From: Pontibacillus sp. HMF3514
GTDB taxonomy: Bacteria; Bacillota; Bacilli; Bacillales; BH030062
Length of the DNA stretch: 64,000 nt
Direction of reading: 5' to 3'
Assembly (NCBI RefSeq): GCF_009858175.1
Contig: NZ_CP047393.1
Coordinates: forward strand, 3,410,001 to 3,474,000
In this document: piece by piece, positions 35,475-43,187 of the stretch
Position numbering within the stretch: the stretch's first letter is position 1
How the letters are laid out: every line of letters begins with the position of its first letter
The notes under the pieces: model-generated
The model's input: the letters and a program-made list of their open reading frames with translations, nothing else
What the model was told of the DNA's origin: nothing
Databases searched by the model: none
Made by a program: the position numbers and the translations under genes

Positions 35475-37612
35475 TAAATAGTTGAATATGAATTAATTAA
35501 CGCTAATACTTCATCTGAATCTTGAGCTTTAATCAGCTTCCCAATGTTATCTTCTTCAGACAACATAGTAGTTAATTGAGATAGTGCCTTTAAATGTGTC
35601 TCATTATCAATGGCAGCTAAGACAATCACTAAATTTGCGTTATGCTTTTCTTCTTCGGAAAAAGCCACTGGTTCGTTTACACGAAGTAAACTCATTCCCA
35701 ATTGCTCCACACCTTCTTCTGGTCTTGCATGTGGTATCGCAATTTGAGGTGCGATGACAATATACGGGCCAAGCTCATGAACATTGTTGATCATGGCTTC
35801 AATATAATTTTCTTGAATTTTTCCTTGTTCGAGTAAAGGTTGAGAAGCTGTTCGAATCGCTTCTTCCCAACTATTGATGGAATCTCTAAACAGGATCGTT
35901 TCTGAGGTTAACAGTTCATCCAGCATAGGGGTGTAAGGCTCCTTTTCTGTATGATTTTGATTGGTTTGATAATGCTCCAGCTCTTGTTTTAATGCGTCCC
36001 TATCATGAACGGTGGCATACTGGTCGATCACTTGTAGCATTTGCTCCACTTCATTCAAGCTCTTTTCTTCAGTTGATAGATGTTGACTAATTTGATTCAT
36101 GACATATTGCTTATCAGAATCAGACAAGAGTACGGGCACGTGAACCACTGGAATGTCTTTTGGTTTCAAGTAATTCGTTGCAAAAATAATATCCACATTT
36201 ATATCTGTTTCTCTATACTCACGGAAAGACATCGCTTTCACAATATCTACATCGTTAAGCATGGCTTCCAACTGAGCTTTCAACATATTCGATGTTCCGA
36301 TCCCATTCTCACAAACAATAATGGCTTTAAACTTTGGATTAAGAGTCTTATTTTGCTTTCTCAACCATCCACCAAAGTGCATTGCAATATAGGCGAGTTC
36401 ATTTTCAGGAACCTTAAAGCCTAATAATTCTTCTAAGGGTACTAGGGATTTTCGGGTTAATTCATAAACATCGTGATATTGCTCCTGAATATATTCAGAG
36501 ATATCACTGTTCATCGAAACACCGTATTTCAGTCGGTAATACATAGGCTTCATATGAGTAAGCAAGTTATTCTCTAGTTGTTCTCGATCTTCAAACAAGA
36601 CGCATGAGTAAATTTGAAATTCATCAATAATGCGTTTAACGATGTCGTGTAACTGTTTTCGCTCCGCTTCAGAAGTAGCTGAAAAATTATCATACTCTAC
36701 TTTTGAGCCAAGGATTTGTGTCGTTAAATAGGCAACTTCTTCATCAGAAAATTTAAGAGCAAACTCTTCTTCTAATTGCTTTTCTAACAACCTTGCTGAC
36801 TGATAGGCCTTCGTATTGACTAAGACATCGAACTCATCAGAATCGATCTCCAAATTTTGATTGGCTCTGATTAGCATAATGTGAAGCTGAATGGTTAAAT
36901 ACTCTAGCATTTCATCTGTAAACGTTACGCCTAGAAATTGTTCAGATTCATGGACTAAACCCTTTATAATGTGAGAAGCATCATTTCTTTCCAAATGATT
37001 TGAAAAGATGGAATACACCTCATCCCATAAATGCGACCACTTTTCTTTCGTTTGAATCGTTTGAATGAAATAAGACAAGAGCTTTCTTTTTTTCAGTTCT
37101 AATCCTTTAACCTTGTAACCCTTACCTCTTTCATAGAGAACCCTTAAGTCATAGGACTTCATGTATTCATCTACATGTTTTAAATCCTTCACAATGGTTC
37201 CTCTACTAAATTGCATTTTCTCTAACAACCACTGCATCGTGATCGGTTCAATATTGGTTAAGGCATACAAGGAAATTAATAGAACTCTTTCATCCTGGGA
37301 TAATTGATATTGCCAATGATGTGTCCAATTGACTTTACCTTTTATGCCTTCCCTAGATTGATCAGGGAGATAAAAACCTTCCCCTCTTTTGCGTTGAATA
37401 GGATCCATTCCTTCACTTTCTAACCATTCGTTGATGTGTCGAACATCATAGTAGATCGTCCGTGAAGAAACCCCCATTTTATCCTGCAACCATTGTTCTG
37501 AGACTGGGACTTGAGAGCTTTGAATTTGATATAAAATATGCGTTCTTCTTTGGTCTAAAATCTTAATCAACCTCCATCTCCGGATGATGAAGTTTGCAAA
37601 AATATTCATCAA
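35474..37612 (-). CDS. BglG/MtlR-type PRD transcriptional regulator with fused PTS IIB-like and IIA domains
   Basis: 712 residues. Domains in order: HTH_11-type DNA-binding domain (WLQDKMGVSSRTIYYDVRHI, about 35-60), a second HTH (LLEKMQFSRGTIVKDLKHVD, about 125-150), two PRD domains (about 200-400), a IIB-like domain (KAIIVCENGIGTSNMLKAQL, about 425-510) and a C-terminal IIA domain of the fructose/mannitol type (IAPQIAIPHARPEEGV, phosphorylatable His at about 645). Such regulators are activated or repressed by HPr and EII phosphorylation. No separate IIA gene exists in the operon, so its IIA domain may feed IIB directly. A cre-like TGAAAGGGGTTTCA lies 43 bases before the start. Confidence 0.9.
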   Translation of the reverse strand: MMNIFANFIIRRWRLIKILDQRRTHILYQIQSSQVPVSEQWLQDKMGVSSRTIYYDVRHINEWLESEGMDPIQRKRGEGFYLPDQSREGIKGKVNWTHHWQYQLSQDERVLLISLYALTNIEPITMQWLLEKMQFSRGTIVKDLKHVDEYMKSYDLRVLYERGKGYKVKGLELKKRKLLSYFIQTIQTKEKWSHLWDEVYSIFSNHLERNDASHIIKGLVHESEQFLGVTFTDEMLEYLTIQLHIMLIRANQNLEIDSDEFDVLVNTKAYQSARLLEKQLEEEFALKFSDEEVAYLTTQILGSKVEYDNFSATSEAERKQLHDIVKRIIDEFQIYSCVLFEDREQLENNLLTHMKPMYYRLKYGVSMNSDISEYIQEQYHDVYELTRKSLVPLEELLGFKVPENELAYIAMHFGGWLRKQNKTLNPKFKAIIVCENGIGTSNMLKAQLEAMLNDVDIVKAMSFREYRETDINVDIIFATNYLKPKDIPVVHVPVLLSDSDKQYVMNQISQHLSTEEKSLNEVEQMLQVIDQYATVHDRDALKQELEHYQTNQNHTEKEPYTPMLDELLTSETILFRDSINSWEEAIRTASQPLLEQGKIQENYIEAMINNVHELGPYIVIAPQIAIPHARPEEGVEQLGMSLLRVNEPVAFSEEEKHNANLVIVLAAIDNETHLKALSQLTTMLSEEDNIGKLIKAQDSDEVLALINSYSTI

Positions 37613-37654
37613 TGATCATTGCGTAACCACATTGTATAGCCTTGTACTCTTATA

Positions 37655-37668
37655 TGAAAGGGGTTTCA
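37655..37668. promoter_or_regulatory. cre-like palindrome upstream of the PTS operon
   Basis: TGAAAGGGGTTTCA has the TGAAA/TTTCA arms of a CcpA site but GG instead of the usual central CG. Carbon catabolite control of a PTS operon is plausible; the mismatch keeps confidence low. Confidence 0.35.
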
Positions 37669-37836
37669 ATGTGTAAGTTTTGTAAACTCAAACTTTGCAA
37701 AATTGAACAGTTGTGATTTTATCTTGGTTTAGTGCCTGTCACTACCCAATTTTTGTCGAATACTACTTCATCTTTATCAAGGCTTAAACTCATAAAAAAA
37801 GAACCCAAAAAACTCTACAGTTCTAAATGCGAGCAT

Positions 37837-37867
37837 AAAAAAACCCGTACCACTATAGTGATACGGG
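37837..37867 (-). terminator. Intrinsic terminator after the SLH protein gene
   Basis: The minus-strand hairpin CCCGTATCAC / GTGGTACGGG runs into TTTTTTTATGC, 25 bases after the stop codon. Confidence 0.88.
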
Positions 37868-37891
37868 ATCAATAGAATTATAGACTATACA

Positions 37892-40351
37892 TTAACCATT
37901 AATCATCTTAACGAAGCTCAAGAACTCATCAAGTACTTTCGCCATTTCAGCACGGTTTATATCGCCGTATGGATCGAAGTTTCCGTTGCCACGGCCACTC
38001 ATGATTTCGGCTTGCAGAAGAACTTCTACATTATCACGTGCCCACTTAGCAATTTGATCGTAGTCCTCGTATTTTGTAACTTCTTTATCTTGGTTTAACT
38101 CGGACTTGTCATACGTTACAAAATCCATAGCACGTCTAATCATAGCTGCAGTCTCATTACGAGTCACATAGCTATCTGGATCAAATGTGCCGTCTTCACG
38201 TCCCTGAATGATTCCAGCATCAACAGCAGCTTCAACATGGTTGGCATACCATTTACCTTCTTTAACATCTGGGAACATGCCTTCAAAGTCTACGTCTTCA
38301 TCAACAAGGCCTAGCGCACGAGAGATAAGCGTTGTGAACTCAGAACGCTTAATGTAATCTTTCGGAGCATAAGTACCATCAAGCTTACCTTGAATGATGT
38401 ATTTAGAAGCTAGTTTTTCAATCGTTTCTTTGTTCCATGTATCTTCAATATCAGAGAAAGTTTTATTGTTTTCTACGATCGTATATTTACTATTGGTCAT
38501 ACTCTTAACCGTAGCTGTAGTACCATCAAATAAAGTTGGAACAGCTGTAAAAGTACCATCTTCGTTTAGACGAACCGCAGTTGAATGAGTCATATCAAAT
38601 TCTTGTTCGCCTTCTATTTCACGCTCAACATACTTTTTGAAGCGTTTGATTTCCTTCTTCTGGCTACCATCTTTCGTACGAGCTTCTACTTTAAATTCAA
38701 TGACTTTTGAAACAGGTTTAAGGTTATTTTGAGTCACATTCTCTGCTACTTCTTCCACTGCTACCTCATTTACTTGGATAGAGATTTCTACATCATCTGA
38801 AGTAAGTTCTTCAGCATCTTCACCCAACACTTCTTTAAGTTGATCAGAAAACTCTTTAGCAAGTTCATCAGTATTCACTTCATTTACTGGAAGTTTGTAA
38901 GAAGCACCTTCTGTTGCTACTTCAACAATAGCATCAGCATTTTTACCTTTTACAGCGTTAAGCGCTCCAGATGGGATAGCTACTTCAGCTACGTCCTCTG
39001 CACTGTCTTTATTGACTTGAATTCGGATACTCTTAACTTGTTCAGGCGTTTTGTCTGCAAGGCCTTTAGCAATCTCTTCAGCATTTAAATCAACCTTAAC
39101 AACCGTTTTTCCTTCTTCGTTTTCTTCTTTTGTAACCGTAACAGCTTCGTTGTCTACTAATACTTCACCATCAGCTGGGTCTACGTCTAGGTCGACATCA
39201 TCTTCTTGGTTGGTGTCTTCACCAGTATCACCGGTTTCTTCTTCATCAGGGGTATCATTGTCGTCACCAGATGGTGTGCCACCGCCTGTGTTACCACCAT
39301 TGTTACTTCCACCTGTTGAAGCTTGAGTTACTGTTACCGTTTCTACTGCACTTTCATTACCAGCAGCATCAATAGCTTTTACTTCCAAAACTGTGTTTGC
39401 TGATTGAGGTGATATTGTAACAGTAAACTCATCACTAGAATTTGCATATGTAGTAGCAACAACTGCACCGGTACCTTGGTTTGTAATAACTACTTTTGAA
39501 TTCTTTTCAGCTGCACCAGAAATAGCAGTATCATTACTATCAACACTATTTACTGTTGGTTTACTAGGAGCTGTATTATCTACTTCTTTTAGAGCAGCAC
39601 GAATAAGAGCCTTTTGCCCTTCTACAATAGTAGAGTTATTTATATCAGTGTTATTTTTCAGACCAATTAACACACCAATTAAACCATCTTTATCAAGGGA
39701 GACATTCTGACTAACCTTTTTATAAGCTTCATTATACTTAAAGTCTGGATCTTCTAAAGTGTTTTGCGCTTTTGTATAAGCTACGTTCATTAAATCATGC
39801 ATCGTTTGATCTGAAAGCTCTTCTTCAGTTGCATAAACCATTTCTAGCATAGACTTATATAACTCATTATCTAGTAAATTTAATGCTTGGGTTTCTACAG
39901 TAGCGATAAGATTTAACATTTCTTCTGATGTAACTGATACACCAAAATTTGAATTATACCAAGATTCACTATAACTATCTAAAAAATCTTGAATCTCAGT
40001 TCTTAATTGACTTGTATTATCCGCATAGATAATCTCCGACAAATCTGTTGTAAAGTTTTTAAATTCTGATTCATCTAATGGGTTATCAGTAATTTCTTGT
40101 TCAATATTACTCCAGGTCTGATCAGATGCATTAACAAAAGCATTCCTAGCATCACGAAGAGCCTGTCGATCTTCTTCAGTTAATTGATCATAGACCCCAT
40201 CTAAACGATTCACTAATTCTTCTACAGTGTAAGTCTCCGCTGCTGTAACAGTATCAGCAGGAATACTAACCACAACAGAAGCAGCTAATGATGTAGCAAG
40301 TACGCCCTGTAACTTAACTTTTGGAGATTTTCTGTTCATTATCACATTCAC
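37892..40351 (-). CDS. Cell-surface protein with C-terminal triple SLH anchor
   Basis: 819 residues. A signal peptide (KVKLQGVLATSLAASVVVSI, cut near TAA-E) precedes a helical region (about 40-245) that I do not recognise. Then follow an Ig-like repeat (APSKPTVNSVDSNDTAISGA to AIDAAGNESAVE, about 255-345), a Gly/Ser/Asp/Glu-rich linker (about 350-400) and a beta-rich region (about 400-620). Three SLH motifs (about 635-815: IIQGKLDGTYAPKDYIKRSE, FPDVKEGKWYANHVEAAVDA, NFDPYGDINRAEMAKVLDEF) close the protein. SLH domains bind pyruvylated secondary wall polymer. It may start at Met5. The acidic composition fits a salt-adapted surface. Function beyond the anchor is unknown. Confidence 0.88.
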   Translation of the reverse strand: MNVIMNRKSPKVKLQGVLATSLAASVVVSIPADTVTAAETYTVEELVNRLDGVYDQLTEEDRQALRDARNAFVNASDQTWSNIEQEITDNPLDESEFKNFTTDLSEIIYADNTSQLRTEIQDFLDSYSESWYNSNFGVSVTSEEMLNLIATVETQALNLLDNELYKSMLEMVYATEEELSDQTMHDLMNVAYTKAQNTLEDPDFKYNEAYKKVSQNVSLDKDGLIGVLIGLKNNTDINNSTIVEGQKALIRAALKEVDNTAPSKPTVNSVDSNDTAISGAAEKNSKVVITNQGTGAVVATTYANSSDEFTVTISPQSANTVLEVKAIDAAGNESAVETVTVTQASTGGSNNGGNTGGGTPSGDDNDTPDEEETGDTGEDTNQEDDVDLDVDPADGEVLVDNEAVTVTKEENEEGKTVVKVDLNAEEIAKGLADKTPEQVKSIRIQVNKDSAEDVAEVAIPSGALNAVKGKNADAIVEVATEGASYKLPVNEVNTDELAKEFSDQLKEVLGEDAEELTSDDVEISIQVNEVAVEEVAENVTQNNLKPVSKVIEFKVEARTKDGSQKKEIKRFKKYVEREIEGEQEFDMTHSTAVRLNEDGTFTAVPTLFDGTTATVKSMTNSKYTIVENNKTFSDIEDTWNKETIEKLASKYIIQGKLDGTYAPKDYIKRSEFTTLISRALGLVDEDVDFEGMFPDVKEGKWYANHVEAAVDAGIIQGREDGTFDPDSYVTRNETAAMIRRAMDFVTYDKSELNQDKEVTKYEDYDQIAKWARDNVEVLLQAEIMSGRGNGNFDPYGDINRAEMAKVLDEFLSFVKMING

Positions 40352-40562
40352 CTCTCAAATGATCTAAAAGTATTGTCATTCACGAACTAAACTATGTATA
40401 AGATCCTAGTTGCCATAGATATATATGTTCATAGTAAATGAAAAAACAGGAAACATCAATTAGTTTATTGGAATATTATGTTTAATAAGTGATTTTTTAC
40501 ATTTAGTTTTGATGATATAATCATAGAGAAGAAAAATGTTACTGGTTGGAAAGGTGATACTT

Positions 40563-41405
40563 TTGAAGAAGTGGCTTAAATATAGTTTAATATCCCTAGT
40601 TATATTACTTTTAATCGGAACTAGTTGGTTTACATACACATTTTTTATTAAAGAATATGAGACGGCTGATGAAAACGTTGATAATATCGTAGATACTGAT
40701 TTTGAAGTGGAATTGCCCGATACTTTAGAAGGTGATCTATTAGATAAAAATGAAAGTACTGATAAAAACGTAAATCAAAGTAAAAATGAATCTACTAAAA
40801 ATCAAAACTCACAGGGCAACAATAAGGAAACATCAACAAGGAATAAAGAGCAGAGAGATACAGAGAATGATAATTCAAAATCAACGAACTCGAAAACTCA
40901 AACGAAAGACAATAATAAAGAAACAAAGAACCAAACAAGTAACAAAAATGAATTAACCAAGGAAAATGACAATGATGACCAAACAGTAAATAACTCACCA
41001 GATGAAAGTACAAATTCTGAAGAAGAGTCCGAAAAAACTCAACAAGATCATGTAACAGCTGAAGACATTAAGAACCGATACAGACCTACTTTCCAAGCAC
41101 TACAAGACCAAGCGTTAGCTAAACTAAATAACCTCGTGGCTTATGCTTATAGTGAATATAAAAAGAAGAAAGAGAATGGAGAGAAAGTTTCCTACGGGTA
41201 CTTTTACAAAAAATATAAATCAGCGGCTAAAGAACTTGAAGCAAAAACAGATGCTACATTTGAACGCTTGTACACCTCACTACAACAAGACCTTGTTGAA
41301 AATGGATACAGTAAAGATGAAGCTTCTGATGTAAAAGCATATTATAATCAAAAGAAAGATGAACGAGAAAGCCGGATGTTGTCGAAAGTACTAGATAAAT
41401 TTTAA
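40563..41405 (+). CDS. Exported, membrane-anchored protein with Asn/Lys/Ser-rich linker and shared C-terminal helical domain
   Basis: About 280 residues. One membrane helix at the N-terminus (KKWLKYSLISLVILLLIGTS), a low-complexity linker rich in N, K, S, E and T (about 45-160), and a helical C-terminal domain (EDIKNRYRPTFQALQDQALA to KVLDKF). TTG at 40563 follows GGAAAGGTGATACT; the ATG at 40536 is only eight bases from the expected transcript start (TATAAT at 40516-40521) and lacks a good ribosome binding site. The C-terminal domain matches that of the convergent gene at 41466: both have a KY/RY-x3-F start, LE-x2-TD-x-TF-x3-Y-x2-L in the middle and NGYS near the end. Family unknown; likely outside the membrane. 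Confidence 0.75.
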   Translation: MKKWLKYSLISLVILLLIGTSWFTYTFFIKEYETADENVDNIVDTDFEVELPDTLEGDLLDKNESTDKNVNQSKNESTKNQNSQGNNKETSTRNKEQRDTENDNSKSTNSKTQTKDNNKETKNQTSNKNELTKENDNDDQTVNNSPDESTNSEEESEKTQQDHVTAEDIKNRYRPTFQALQDQALAKLNNLVAYAYSEYKKKKENGEKVSYGYFYKKYKSAAKELEAKTDATFERLYTSLQQDLVENGYSKDEASDVKAYYNQKKDERESRMLSKVLDKF

Positions 41406-41423
41406 GGACTAACTGATCAAAGA

Positions 41424-41454
41424 AAAGAGCAGACCGTACATAGGTCTGCTCTTT
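41424..41454. terminator. Bidirectional terminator between the two paralogous-domain genes
   Basis: AAGAGCAGACC / GGTCTGCTCTT is a perfect 11-base-pair hairpin with A and T runs, placed between convergent stop codons. Confidence 0.87.
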
Positions 41455-41465
41455 CAAGTTGAAGG

Positions 41466-42188
41466 CTAAATATAATCATTTTTTATATCTTGCTTACTTT
41501 CTTCATATTCATTCTTAAAACGCTCTGCATAACTCGAGCTATAGCCATTGTCTTTTAATTCGTTTACAAGATTAGTATAAATATAGTTAAAAGTTTCATC
41601 TGTAATCACTTCTAACTCTTCAAATTCTTGCAGATACTTTGATTCCAATTCATCAAAAGTAGCTCCACTTGCAATATCGTCTTTAGCCTGCTCCACTAAC
41701 TGATTAAACTGGTCTTCAGTCTTGTCTTCAAGATTAGTGAATTTCACTTCATATTTATTGATGATCTCACTTAACTCTTCATCCTGATTATCTTTCGAGG
41801 ATGATCCAGATGCACCTGAAGTTGGAGCATTTTCTTGAACAACAAACTCCATTACCACTTCTTTTGATATAAACTTACCCCAAATAGATTGAACACCTTT
41901 TGTGATATGTAGTTGATAGGTTTTACCAAGTTCATAAGCTTTATTATTGGATACTATCACTTTATCGAATTTGGTTTCCAATTGTATTGAACTTAGTTTC
42001 TTACCATCTTCATTTGTTACATAAACTGTTTCATTATTAACTGAACCAGATGAGATCATAGTATTAAATTGAACATTCCATTCTTTATTAGCAGGTACTC
42101 CAGTTTGGTCCCAATTAGACTCTGCTGAAACATGACTTGCTAACACCAAGAAAAGTAACAACAAACCTATATTTACCTTTTTTATCAT
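41466..42188 (-). CDS. Secreted protein: SbsA-type Ig domain plus shared C-terminal helical domain
   Basis: 240 residues. A signal peptide (KKVNIGLLLLFLVLASHVSA) is followed by an SbsA/Big_5 Ig-like domain (GVPANKEWNVQFNTMISSGS to VVMEFVVQE). This resembles the first domain of the HtrA-like protease at 21.8 kb (VPVNKMWTVHFNT; VYILNEDDQKL against VYVTNEDGKKL). A short Ser/Gly linker leads to a helical C-terminal domain (SEIINKYEVKFTNLED to QDIKNDYI) shared with the convergent gene at 40563. The signature is TDETFNYIYTNLVNELKDNGY. No enzymatic motif is seen. The two neighbours look like domain-shuffled partners. Confidence 0.8.
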   Translation of the reverse strand: MIKKVNIGLLLLFLVLASHVSAESNWDQTGVPANKEWNVQFNTMISSGSVNNETVYVTNEDGKKLSSIQLETKFDKVIVSNNKAYELGKTYQLHITKGVQSIWGKFISKEVVMEFVVQENAPTSGASGSSSKDNQDEELSEIINKYEVKFTNLEDKTEDQFNQLVEQAKDDIASGATFDELESKYLQEFEELEVITDETFNYIYTNLVNELKDNGYSSSYAERFKNEYEESKQDIKNDYI

Positions 42189-42310
42189 AAAACTCTCCTA
42201 TGTAACGAATTTTGTTTATGAATCGATTTTACTATATATACGAATGGAAATCTATTTAATATAAAAGAAATAACGAAAATTAATTATCAAAAAACATTGC
42301 TAGTAAAATT

Positions 42311-42341
42311 AAAAAACAAACCAATTCAGGTTTGTTTTTTT
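42311..42341 (-). terminator. Terminator after the 42-residue protein gene
   Basis: The minus-strand hairpin AACAAACCTG / TTGGTTTGTT is followed by TTTTTAATTTT. It lies four bases after the stop codon at 42345 and supports that small gene being real. Confidence 0.75.
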
Positions 42342-42344
42342 CGT

Positions 42345-42473
42345 TTATCCTCTAATCATTAAACATTGAATTAACTCTTCCAAAACCTCTTCCGTTGTAC
42401 ATATATCCATCTGCTCATTACGTTTAATCAGGTCTTCCATCAAACTCATCAACTGCTGCTTATCTTCTTCCAT
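42345..42473 (-). CDS. Small acidic hypothetical protein (42 residues)
   Basis: ATG at 42473 follows AAGAGGTGTCTTT. The product starts MEEDKQQLMSLMEDLIKRNE and ends EELIQCLMIRG, a helical acidic peptide with two Cys. It has its own ribosome binding site and terminator. The size and helical pattern recall short phosphatase or regulator peptides such as Spo0E-like proteins, but the Spo0E SQELD signature is absent, so no function is assigned. Confidence 0.6.
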   Translation of the reverse strand: MEEDKQQLMSLMEDLIKRNEQMDICTTEEVLEELIQCLMIRG

Positions 42474-42665
42474 AAAGACACCTCTTCACAAACACAAATC
42501 ATTGATAACTATAATACTACAAAATTACCAAATATTGTAGTATTTATATTGGAAAGGTATATACAAAATCTCTTGTCGAAAAGTTTTTAATTTAGTCGAC
42601 ATCCTCTGATACATTTTTTAACAATTAACAAATATAATTATTAAAAATGATTCGGAGGGATTCTT

Positions 42666-42797
42666 TTGCCTTATTATGCATTCAAAGAAGTTTGGACTCC
42701 TCTCAAGATCTTTCGCATAAGAGTATTCAGAGAAACCCATGAAAATACCTTTTGGATGAAGGTAGGAAACAAGCCTAGAAAGCCACTGTTTCAATAA
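42666..42797 (+). CDS. Possible small basic protein (43 residues, TTG start)
   Basis: TTG at 42666 lies six bases after TCGGAGGGA, one of the better ribosome binding sites in the window. The frame encodes PYYAFKEVWTPLKIFRIRVF followed by RETHENTFWMKVGNKPRKPL and ends FQ. It is basic and aromatic-rich. A strong terminator hairpin follows at 42862-42892. No family is recognised, and the low-complexity AT-rich surroundings make a chance frame possible. Confidence 0.45.
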   Translation: MPYYAFKEVWTPLKIFRIRVFRETHENTFWMKVGNKPRKPLFQ

Positions 42798-42861
42798 ACA
42801 TACATTTAATTGAAAATATATCTAACGTAACTACATATTCGCTTAATACCTCAAAGACATG

Positions 42862-42892
42862 AAAAAAGACAGGTAACCACCTGTCTTTTTTT
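42862..42892. terminator. Bidirectional intrinsic terminator
   Basis: AAAAAAGACAGGT / ACCTGTCTTTTTTT forms a nearly perfect hairpin with a two-to-four-base loop and T runs on either strand. It would end transcription of the small ORF at 42666. Confidence 0.85.
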
Positions 42893-43109
42893 GCGTCGTA
42901 AAAGTTGATCAAACGTTTGTTCAATATGCTCCCAATCCTTGAATCTATATCTCCTGTAATAGTTTTGAAGTCATCTAAAATTGTATATTTCATTAAGTAA
43001 CCTTTGCTGTTTTTTAAAATGACATATTAACTTATCAAAATTCATAAAACCCCCTACCCTTTCTATAATTATTATGTAGAATGGAAGTATATAACTCCAT
43101 AAGACAAAA

Positions 43110-43139
43110 TTGACACATTTAACCACTTTCATTTATATT
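43110..43139 (+). promoter_or_regulatory. Promoter of the GGDEF-EAL gene
   Basis: TTGACA (43110-43115) and TATATT (43134-43139) are separated by 18 bases, about 50 bases before the start codon. Confidence 0.6.
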
Positions 43140-43187
43140 AAACTATTAAAGGTCGATTTCTAGGACTTCAGGAGGGGGAATGCAAAT

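Noticed and set aside
42775-42993. Minus-strand frame of 72 codons
   Set aside because: It runs straight through the strong terminator hairpin at 42862-42892 and has no clear ribosome binding site. A second frame here (DWEHIEQTFDQLL) looks protein-like but has no start codon.
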